Positions 31,597 through 40,864 of a stretch of 64,000 nt of DNA are shown piece by piece; the stretch's first letter is position 1; every line of letters starts with the position of its first letter. The translations under genes and the position numbers were made by a program. The stretch spans positions 1-64,000 of the forward strand of contig JASAND010006582.1 of the NCBI GenBank assembly GCA_030248195.1. The letters run 5' to 3'. The notes below the pieces were generated by a model that had not been told where the DNA came from, ran no database searches, and saw nothing but the letters and a program-made list of their open reading frames with translations. This DNA comes from Trissonchulus latispiculum. Its lineage: Eukaryota > Nematoda > Enoplea > Enoplida > Ironidae.

Positions 31597-32851
31597 ACTA
31601 GTAACAAAAATGCCCTAACGGTCATTGCTAAAGGGGAGAATAGGGAAATGCTGCTAAAGCGGAAAAATGCCAATAGTTTCGTGCAGATTAATGTCTACTC
31701 AGCGCATAAAATTATTGAAACCAGCTTTTTGGCACAGAATAGGGAATCTAGCCAGCGCCTAAAATGATTGAAACCAGCTTTTGGCGCAGAATAGGGAATC
31801 TAGCCAGCGCCTAAAATGATTGAAACCAGCTTTTTGGTGCAGAATAGGGAATCTAGTCAGCGCCTAAAATGATTGAAACCAGCTCTTTGCTGCGGAATAG
31901 GGAATCTAGTCAGCGCCTAAAATGATTGAAACCAGCTCCTTGGTACCGAATAGGGAATCTAGTCAGCGCCTAAAATGATTGAAACCAGCGTCTGGGGTAG
32001 AATAGGCGCCTCTCGCCATCCACCCTATTCGCGTGACCTCGAAGACTTCTCGTAGAATGAACTTAGCCAATAAGCACTTGACATTTGCGTGTATACCTGT
32101 GTCACATAGGCTGTGTGTAAGTGTGCGTGTAAGTGCATCAGCAGTTCCTCGTGAAGTTCGAAAAAACCAGTTTACTTTAGGTAGAGGGAACCTTGGTTTG
32201 CACATGTTGCTCAGGAGGTTAAACAAACTTTATCATGGAACAAAATTTATCATGTTAAATATATATACTTACGCGTTTATATATGTATTGTATGTGCTAT
32301 ATATATACGCTATCGTGGTGGAGAGAATTTGAGTGGACTTGACGAAGCCAAATGCGTTTATGTACATATATACAGTACGTAGACATATTTTATCTTAGGG
32401 GCGCGGTAAATAATTTTTTTCATAGCGACTGATTCATTTTCATTTCATTCAGTCACAGCGGAGCCCACATTACATGACACCATCACAGTGTTCAGTCCAG
32501 CAGACTGCTCCTTGTGCGGAATTATATACTTCATCATTTCTACTCACAAGTTATCTCATAAGCCTTCTCAATCCAAACCAACCGAACTTACGCCATTGCG
32601 ATTGAGTACGTATCTGAGCACTTCACGCGAATAGGGTGGATGGCGAGAGGCGCCTATTCTACCCCAGACGCTGGTTTCAATCATTTTAGGCGCTGACTAG
32701 ATTCCCTATTCGGTACCAAGGAGCTGGTTTCAATCATTTTAGGCGCTGAGTAGACATTAATCTGCACGAAACTATTGGCATTTTTCCGCTTTAGCAGCAT
32801 TTCCCTATTCTCCCCTTTAGCAATGACCGTTAGGGCATTTTTGTTACTAGT
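31597..32851. mobile_element. TIR element with ACTAGTAACAAAAATGCCC ends
   Basis: Inverted arms (31,597-32,035 and 32,627-32,851) share ACTAGTAACAAAAATGCCC termini and a tract ending CACCCTATTCGCGTG. The arms differ in length because a 53-bp unit is repeated about six times on the left and twice on the right. The central 590 bp is noncoding. The 2-3 flanking bases (AA) do not fix a target duplication. Confidence 0.85.
31700..31995. repeat. 53-bp tandem repeat in the left arm
   Basis: Units CGCCTAAAATGATTGAAACC recur at 53-54 bp spacing about six times, with small differences in the GAATAGGGAATCTAG segment. The right arm has two units. Confidence 0.9.
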
Positions 32852-33574
32852 AAGTTTTATCAAATTACATCATTTTTAGCATTTTTTAAAAATTGCCCTA
32901 TTATAGGGGGGCGCGAGAGCGACCCCCTATAATATGGGTGTAAAAGGCTCTGCGCGGCCCTATGAGACTCGTTCGAGCACCGTGCCAGCTCAATACTGAA
33001 CGAAACTCGGCAAGTTTGGTATTTTTGGAATCTACACGACGAGTACAACAAGTTGCAAAAAAGTTTTGGTCAAAATTTTCAACTTTGAAAATTTTCACTT
33101 CCGGACAAGTTAGGTCCGTTTGTTTTTTTTCTGTGTTAGTCACGCTTGGAAAAGGGCTATTTTGTGCAGAGGTGTTTGAAAGATGTGGGCATTTTCAGCC
33201 GGAAAGGTTTATATTTTCTGAATGCCGATATGGTCCCATGTGCCCCGCGCTATATTTTTTCGCTGCCCGGCCCGGCATGCCACCTGTGCGGCCGGCCAAA
33301 AGTGGCCAAACGGCGTTTTTGGTCAAAAAAGGCCAATTTTGTGTCACGGTCACAGGGCTCAGGGAACAAGTTAGAGAGACGCGGTTTGTTGCATGAACAA
33401 GTATGGAGGGGATACTAGTGCATAACGTTGGCCGATTTTTGATTTAGGTCCTGGACCGTTCTGGCGGCCGGTCCAAAGTTATCCGGTCCAAATGGCCATT
33501 TTCGAAAAAATTTCTAAGTCCCAACTCCACAGAAAATAGTCAAAAATAGGCCTAAATATGCAGTTTTGAGCCAT
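32852..33574. other. Gene-free stretch
   Basis: A hairpin (TATAGGGGG…ACCCCCTATA) at about 32,900-32,934 is the only clear structure. A frame at 32,962-33,396 lacks similarity to anything I recognise and shows no exon borders. Satellite-like GGTCCAAA boxes appear towards 33,480. Confidence 0.45.
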
Positions 33575-33700
33575 TTAGTGGGACGCATATAAAGGTTATC
33601 GGGGTAGCTGAACACGATGAGCATAGTCGCAGCTCTGTGCGGTGCTGCTATCGTGCTGTACTATTATGCAGCAACCATAGCACGCTGTCTGTAGACCTAC
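33575..33700. repeat. Dispersed repeat pair with about 20,372-20,480
   Basis: GTGGGACGCATA followed by CTGTGCGGTGCTGCT and GTGCTGTAC occurs here and, in the same order, inside the fumarate reductase intron at about 20,372-20,480. Diverged copies of an unidentified element. Confidence 0.6.
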
Positions 33701-33794
33701 TGTAAACGGCTAAACATATGAAACTTGGTGAAAATTATGTCTGGAGTAAGGGGGAACTGTCGCTATGATAGTTGGTGCACTCTCTACGGGGCTG

Positions 33795-34190
33795 ATTCTA
33801 GGGAGTTTTTCTTGGGGGGGCTTCTTGGGGGGCCCCCCCCCCAAAAGTCGAGGGGCAAGGAATTTGGGGGGGGGGGGGCGAAAATTTTTAGAAAAAAAAT
33901 CAAAAAAAAGCGCTATTTTTCTGGCATAAAATATAAAAGTTGATTTTCATAGCAAAAATAAGCAGATTTAGTGTTGAAAAGGGCAAAAATTGAGTAAAAA
34001 TCTCCGGCGAAGCCGGAAAATTTTTGAAAATTTGGCCTTCTGAGCGATTTTTTCAGGGCAAAAGTTGGTACCAAAATGGGCACCCTTTTGGGGGGACTTT
34101 TTTTGGGGGGGGGGGGGTTTTTGTGGGGGGTAATTTTGGTGGGGGGGGGTGTTTATGGGGGGGCCCCCCCCACCACGAATAAGCCCAGCT
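33795..34190. mobile_element. Probable family C element, poorly bounded
   Basis: G and C runs at both sides and the hairpin TCCGGCGAAGCCGGA at 34,003-34,017, followed by AAAATTTTTGAAAATTTGG, match family C. The right end ATAAGCCCAG fits the family terminus; the left end (AGGGAGTTTTTCTTGG) is degenerate and no target duplication is clear. Glycine- and proline-rich frames here are translations of the G/C runs. Confidence 0.55.
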
Positions 34191-35110
34191 CTAGCTTCCA
34201 CCGTGCTGTATGTGCTGCCCCAAAAAGAAGTGAAGCGGAAGTTATTCATTCGTCACTGGTATTTGAAATTCGGCATACAGATAGTGTAGGACATGGACAA
34301 CTATGTAGGGAATACGTTTCGTATACTTATTACGATGTTACTATGTGGTTGCGCTGCAATAGAGTGCTGCTGAAGTACAGCACGGCCTATAACTAGCTAC
34401 AGGTAAGTTGCAATAGTCCGAAATTTTGCACACAAGTTCGGCAGAGCATTGCAAATCGTGCCGTATGAATTTCCTTCACCGACAGTAAAGTTTGCATCTG
34501 GTTGCGCTGCAGTAGAGTGCTATATGCTAAATACAGTAACTAAAACTATTGCAGCCATGGGTACTGGATGTTGGATTTCTGTCAAAATAGAGAAAAAGGA
34601 ATAACTTGGAACTTTTCAAGCTTCTTTGTTCTGTACTTTTGGTTGACGATTAATGATTGGCGGAATTTTTAAAGTTTCTTTCACACAGCTTTAACGTTTT
34701 TGCTTTTTACTGAGAACCTTAAAAATGAAATAGGACAGGAATAAAAATGCTCCGGTGGAGCATGAAAAATACAATATGGGTGTCATTCGGTTGTAAATGG
34801 ACAGAGGACTAGGTTTTAAAACGTTAATATGGGAGGGGCAGGTTGTAAATGCCTGGAGGACTAGGTTAAAAGCGCACTAATATGGACCAGCTTCGCTGAA
34901 CAACCCATATTCGCGGTCACTCATGCTCCACTCCACATGACATACGAGTAATATCTACATTCTTCAGCTTTCAAAGCAAGCCGGACGATTTTGAAATATT
35001 AAAGCTTATTCCAAATAAACAATGCAGTTCTGATAAAAAGGTGTTCAAGGTGTTTTTGTTGTTGTTGTTGATTTGGTGGTCGTTGTGGATATCCATAAAC
35101 GGCGGCCTGA

Positions 35111-36326
35111 TTAAGCAACCAGACCACTATCCCGCAAGAAGTCCAGCACCTGGCCAGGGGCAACCCGGAGGACAGAGAGGTTGGGTGAGGGACCCAGGAT
35201 ATTATACCTGGATCTAGTATACCTGGGGCCCCAGGTCCTCCTCCTCTTCCCCGCATTGTGGGCAAAGGGGGGAAAGTTGGGTGGTTGGATTGATAATATG
35301 TCTATATTGCGCAAGGAGGAGGGATTTGCCGGTCCTGAGTTGGGAGAGAAGCACCCGCTCCTTCTTCCCGAGACCCGATTCCGCTTCCGGCGGCACTGGT
35401 CCACGGGTCCCGTAGATTTGGAAAGTGGTGCCGTGGGAGATGCCGGTCAGCCAGGAGGATTTGACGGCCCGTTTGATGGCTGCTCTGGCGTCGCCATACT
35501 CAACAGGGACGTCGGTTTGGGCCAATGAGCAACCCTGCTTGGCAAGGGAATCTGCTTCTTCATTTCCTCGAAGGCCGGCATGCCCGGGGATCCACTGAAT
35601 GTATAAGTTTGCACGCCTGCCGATCTCTGTGAGTTTGGATCTGACATTGTTGAATAGAGGGTTGAATGTTGCTCTGACTCCAGCCTTCAGGAGCTTGGTT
35701 AGTGACTGGGAGTCAGTGTAGATAGCAATGGTTTGGTCCTTCCAGAAGTCTTCTCCTCTGTCGGATATCCAGTCTAGTGCCTTGCTTAGCGCCAGCATCT
35801 CTGCTCGAAAGCTAGAACAGAATTTGCCCGCTGGAAAGCTGAGTTGGACAGGATCTTGACCGTTTTCGAATTCCAGCAGAACACCGGAACCTCCGTCAGT
35901 TGTTCCATCCTTCGCAGCTCCATCCGTCCAAACCCTGATATTGGGAGTGGGACGAGCCTGGAGAGTTGCTTCCGCAGCAGCTTTCCTCAAAGCTGCGTCG
36001 TCTGATCTCACAGTTTCTGCCAGCAGATCGGGATATATGGTTACCGGAATAGATCGACTTTGGGGATGGAGCTGTGATACATCGCAGAGTGGCTCTCTAG
36101 GAAATTGGGCCAGTCCGGTGGCCTCCGCCATCAGTCTGCCTTCCTTCCTCCAAGATGGTTGGCTCTGCAGGTTTCGCTCAGCCGCCAGCGGCTGCCACAG
36201 CTTTGATCTTGGGTTGTTGGGAGGTAACCGGGCAGACTTTTCGTAGGCTGCTGCAGTAAGTTCATTGGCTCTGAGGCTAAACGGGATCAGGTTAGCCTCC
36301 AGTTGAAGGGCTTCGACAGGAGCAGC
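35111..36326 (-). pseudogene. LINE C-terminal part: RNase H and zinc-knuckle region
   Basis: In frame with the RT but separated from it by a TGA at 36,327-36,329. The RNase H core is complete: V-W-T-D-G, an acidic E in F-R-A-E-M, Y-T-D-S-Q-S, and P-G-H-A-G…E-A-D. A C-P-Q-C-G pair follows at about 35,250. The frame breaks at about 35,235, and the likely C-terminus (P-G-Q-V-L-D-F-L-R) continues in the next frame to a stop at 35,111. RNase H removes the RNA strand of the RNA/DNA hybrid during target-primed reverse transcription. Confidence 0.8.
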
Positions 36327-39300
36327 TCAATAGCATCCAGAAATGATTCGGGCTGCCTGATTTTGGATCTTTTCAACGGAAAGCTGATGGGTTCTAGAGG
36401 CACATGGCATCCAAGCTGAGGCGCAATATTCCAAGGTGGACCGGATATAGGACAAATAGACCAGCCGGAGATCTTCTTTAGCACAACCCCAATTTGTGCC
36501 GGCAAGACGAGACATTGCCTGCAGCCGTGGCCAAGCTTTGGATTTCAAGGAGTTGACGTGGGGTCCAAAATTCAGCAGTCTGTCGAACTTTACTCCCAGA
36601 AAAGTGGGAGTTGGATTGAAGGGCAGATCTTGGCCGCTGAGCCGAAGGTTCAATCGCTGACTCGCTTCCTTGTTGTATGTGCTGAAGGTAGTATACTCGG
36701 ACTTGCTCACGTTGATTCCCAGTTTCCACTTCTTGGACCATCGATCTATAGCATCAAGAGCTTCTTGAAGCTTAGCAGAGGCATCTGTGAGCTTACTGTC
36801 CTGACTCCAAATAGCAAGGTCGTCTGCAAAGAGGCTGATCTCGACTCCCGGGGGGAGATCCTGGGCAATATCGTTGATGAAAATGACAAAAAGAAGTGGA
36901 GAGAGTCCACTGCCTTGGGGGACTCCTTCCCGCATTGGTCTCCACCTGCTGGTGTCACTTCCGATCTTCACTCTGGCCATTCTGTCGCTGAGAAGACTCT
37001 TCACCCATTTGATGCAGCACACAGGAATTCCATTCTTGGCCATTTTCCATAGCAGGCCAGTGCGCCAGACCGTGTCGAACGCCCTTTGGAAGTCGATGAG
37101 TGCTAGCACAGTGCGTTTAGCCGGTTTACGACTCCGAAATCCGTCGACGATGGTTTGAGTTAACTTGATCACCTGGTCTTCCGTGGCTCTTAGGGATCTG
37201 AATCCAGCTTGATCAGGGGACAGAAGGTTGTTCCTTTCCAGCCAGTACAAGAGGCGGTCTTTTACTAGCTTTTCCATCAACTTGGCAAGACAGCTAGTAA
37301 GGCTAATAGGGCGGAAAGAACCAATTTGGTCCTTTGGCTTGCCCTTCTTCAGGATCGGAATTATCGTTGCACGCCGCCACTGGGTAGGTACAACTGCGGA
37401 GTGCCAGGACAGGTTGAATAGCTTTAGCAGGGTGGCATCAGCGAGCGGAGTGAGCCTGAGGAGCAATTCATTGTCAATTTCATCCGGCCCAGCCGCTTTC
37501 CCAAGTTTCAGTTGTTGTTTGGCTAGTCTGAGCTCTGTCTGAGTGAAGTCCATGCACAGAATTCCGGATTCTTCACAATTGCAGGTTTTCTTCAGCTTGG
37601 CATAAAGTTTCTTCTTCGTTTTCCGGTCTTCCTTACATGACTGGAATCTGCTTACAGCTGCATATTCTGACACAAATCCTTCTGCCTTGGACTTGTCTGA
37701 CGCGAGAGTCTTCGTACCCTTCTTAATGGCAGGACCAGAGCTTCTCTCGGCCTTCTTTCCTTCCAGCGCATGGATGACTCTCATTACTTCAGCCGGATTG
37801 GTCCTGGCACTTAGTGTAGAGGCGAATCCCATCCAGTGCTGACGTTTGCTTTCACGGATTTGCTGTTTCAGATTTCTGACAGCCTGTATCCAAGCCTGCC
37901 GATCCAGCTCAGATTTCGTATCAATCATCTTCCGTTTCTTCTGCTTAACGTCCACCAACATGGTTGACAGTTCATCACTCCACCAGGGCTTTGGCTGTTT
38001 CCTTCTGTTAGTTGGGACAGCTTCCTTGGCGGCTGTGGTGATGGCATTGGTGAGGACCTTGTTCAGGGTGTGCACGTTGGTCAGTTGCTGGACCTTAGCA
38101 TCCACTAGCAGAGCATCCAGCTTCTGTTCAAACATTGCCCAGTTAGCCTTTTTGTAGCAGCGAAACCTGGGGGGCTTGGTGATCGGGACTGGGTTGCCAG
38201 TATGTAGATCCAGGACAATTGGGTTATGATCCGATAATGATTCTTCCAAAACAGTCCAGGAACTTCTCAGGTCCCAGTCTGAGTGCAGGAGGGTCACATC
38301 GGGTGCTGATACCCCACCAGTTTGTGGGTTCACCCTAGTTGGATCTCCAGTGTTGGCAACCACCATTGCATTGGTCGCGATCCAGTCAAGCAATTCTTCT
38401 CCTCTCTGGTCAGTCGGTTGGTTCTTGTCCCAGGCTTCTGAGTGACAGTTGAAGTCGCCCGCGACAACAGTTCGTGGATGGCTTGGCAAAAAGTCTGGGT
38501 CGAAATTCTGCTGTCGGGCATCCTCAGCAGCACGGGTGATCGGCGGTATATACAGGTTGACAACAGAAATTGGGCCGCCAGCTGCTTGAAGTTCGACAGC
38601 AACCAGATCAGAGGTGGTATCGTTTGGGGCTAGGTAGGGCTCTGGTATTCCTGACATAGGGCAGACCTGCGCGGATGCAGGTAGCAACCCCGCCACCAAT
38701 GACAAGACCCGGCTGCCTTCCTTGCCTTCTAGACTGGGTCTCTTCCGAAAAGCCTTTAGTCCGATGTCAACGCCCGGTTTCAACCAGGTTTCCTGTAGTA
38801 GTACAATGTCCACCTGGAGATCATTGCAGTATTTAGCCAGGAAAGCCTTCTTGGCTGTAGTGACTGTCCCAATATTCCATTGCATTATCCTTAATGTTCC
38901 TTTCCTTTTGGGCGGCAGCCCAGGCGACTGTGCCCCCTGAGGTAGAGGGTTGGATGGGTGGGGGCGGTCAGGTTGATTTGGCCTGACAGCCGGACCAGGG
39001 GTGTGGGCGGGAGGGCAGACCTGATTTGGGGAGTTGGGCTGGTTGGGAGGGTCTGTTGGACTGTGGGGACCGGCCCGGTCAGCGGTGTTGAGGGGTCCAG
39101 GGGTCACTGGCGTCGGTTGCCTTGCCACTGGAGGAGTAGAACAAGACGGGCAGATAGGGTCGTACTCACTGATTTGGTGATCTGAAAGGGACCTCAAGGC
39201 GTGAACAGACAGGCCTGCGCATCGGCCCGCGGGGGCCCTGTTGGTGGAGAGGGGGGGGGGGGGGGGAGTAGTGGGGCCGGCGGACAGCTTGGCCACATGT

Positions 39301-39558
39301 AGCGCATGGCCATCTGGGATTGGGGGGCGGGGTGTTTCTCGCGGTTTCCCGGTTGGGGAGAAGGGGGGGCCGAGTAGTGCGGTCTACCGGAGCTGCTCCC
39401 AAAAACCCAAGAGCCGACGGGGGGCGGGTGGGGGTTCGGGGTGGCGGGCGGGGGGAAGACCGGGGGGAATTCCATTTTGTGTTGAGCTTCGGGGGGCCAG
39501 ACGGAACCATCTTCTCTTCGCTCGGTAAGCCGCTCCACTGCGGCAAAGCGGAATCCAT
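36327..39558 (-). pseudogene. LINE N-terminal part: PHD-like finger, APE endonuclease, reverse transcriptase
   Basis: The main frame is 36,327-39,296 (989 codons). APE motifs: Q-W-N, L-L-Q-E-T-W, G-D-F-N and S-D-H-N. RT motifs: F-R-P-I-S-L-T, L-I-D-F-Q-R-A-F-D, P-Q-G-S-G-L-S-P and F-A-D-D. Upstream, in another frame from an ATG at 39,558, a C-A-T-C-G pair and, after the frame change, C-A-G-L-S-V-H and C-P-S-C suggest a PHD-like zinc finger split by a frameshift in a run of more than 15 C (39,247-39,266). A length error in that run, in the assembly or in life, would explain the break. The internal TGA at 36,327 is the other defect. Confidence 0.85.
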
Positions 39559-39988
39559 CGGAGCGGAAAAAAGAGGACACGGCTGAACGTCTCCAAGGTG
39601 TTTTTCTGCACTGTCAGCGCAGAATCTTGTATTAAGTTGATGCGAAAAGCAGTTGACATTATGTATATACGTGTATTATATATTAAGTTGTATAATAAGG
39701 AGCACGACCACATATACTTGCAGGCCATGCTGACAAATCGTACAATTTTCCGAAGAACTGCCAATAGCAATATATAGAAAGCAGCAGCAGATAGAAACTC
39801 TGGACAGTTTTCGCGAATATGGGTTGTTCAGCGAAGCTGGTCCATATTAGTGCGCTTTTAACCTAGTCCTCCAGGCATTTACAACCTGCCCCTCCCATAT
39901 TAACGTTTTAAAACCTAGTCCTCTGTCCATTTACAACCGAATGGCACCCATATTGTATTTTTCATGCTCCACCGGAGCATTTTTATTC

Positions 39989-40864
39989 TTGTGTTTATGT
40001 GTTAAACTTTATGAAACCTGGCCAGTTGATGCAGCATTTTCAACGGCACATGAGATCTCAAAAAAAGCTACTTAGATCGGGTTTTTGGTTCATACTAACT
40101 AAAAAAGTGTTGAACTTTACACTGGCAGTGTCAGAATTGCGATAGAACAATTTTTAAGAACTGTGAGGGGTGGGTTTATTTTCCCCCCATTTAGGTTTTC
40201 CCCCATTGGGTTTTCCCCCCGCTACTTTTTGCATTATACTGCTCTAACGGTACAACATTGAGAAGTGAAAATAGGCTTAAAAGAAAGTTCTAAGTATGCC
40301 AAGTACGATGGTACATAAAGTTCTCAGATACCCCTTATAATAAAAAAGTTCCAGCCAGAATCCGAAAATGTGGGGTTTTTTCCCCCATGGCTATACAAAG
40401 TGATAGTAAGACACATTAGATCAGGACAAATACAGGTAATCTGCCCGCTACAGGTCGATGTCTGTTGGCCAAATGGACGATATGGAGGTTGGCCATATCA
40501 GTTCGAGACTCTCCCTCTAGTGGGCCCCTAACGGTCTGTTGGGGGAGTGTCGTTATAAAACATGCTCGAGCTGTTATGGTCTCGTTCTACTGTTCTGCAC
40601 ATAAAAGTGTGGACGACAAGCCTTCGGCAAACTTCCTACATTCGGTGACGGTACCCTTGTTTTAAGCAAGGTGGCTTTCATTGAAAATCCCGAATTACCC
40701 TGGGGGCGACGCATAAAAACGACGGGTTCCCCGTTTATGGCTTGAAGAATTGAGAAAGCTTTATACCCTCTTTCAAGATAATGTGTTGTCTTTGTCTATA
40801 GCGTTGCGTATGGAAATGTGACTTTTCTGTGATCTTCTTTTCGGATGTTTAAGATTTATACGCT
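39989..40864. other. Upstream region of MMADHC
   Basis: No gene is supported. C-run motifs at 40,180-40,215 and 40,375 resemble element ends seen at 28,590-28,630. The 5' UTR and promoter of MMADHC should lie here or just upstream. I cannot identify a TATA box with confidence. Confidence 0.5.

Larger units (their letters stand above)
35058..39593 (-). mobile_element. LINE (I-superfamily type, with RNase H) inserted with a 12-bp TSD
   Basis: The 12-bp direct repeat CAAGGTGTTTTT flanks the unit at 35,046-35,057 and 39,594-39,605. On the minus strand the element ends in a short (CAA)n-rich tail. The coding region encodes APE endonuclease, reverse transcriptase and RNase H. RNase H after RT is typical of the I superfamily (I, Ingi/Vingi, LOA and relatives); I cannot fix the clade. 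Only about 35 bp precede the first possible ATG, so the 5' end may be truncated. It is markedly more GC-rich than its surroundings. Confidence 0.9.
34739..39988. mobile_element. TIR element family B, copy 2, split by a LINE
   Basis: Inverted repeats of about 175 bp (GAATAAAAATGCTCCGG… ) sit at 34,739-34,915 and 39,815-39,988. Without the LINE the element would be about 700 bp. It is noncoding apart from the nested LINE and is related to the element at 21,061-21,854. Confidence 0.88.

Noticed and set aside
31700..31995. CRISPR-like array of regular repeats
   Set aside because: The units are contiguous tandem repeats without unique spacers, in eukaryotic DNA and inside a TIR arm.
34003..34017. 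GC hairpin as a rho-independent terminator
   Set aside because: The context is eukaryotic and the hairpin recurs inside transposable elements in both orientations.
39166..39586. Separate LINE ORF1 upstream of the polyprotein
   Set aside because: Overlapping proline-rich frames on both strands come from C/G runs. The cysteine pairs fit an N-terminal finger of the same protein after a frame change.
35058..39593. A TIR transposon that has captured a retrotransposon as cargo
   Set aside because: The 12-bp target duplication and tail show an ordinary LINE insertion into an existing TIR element.
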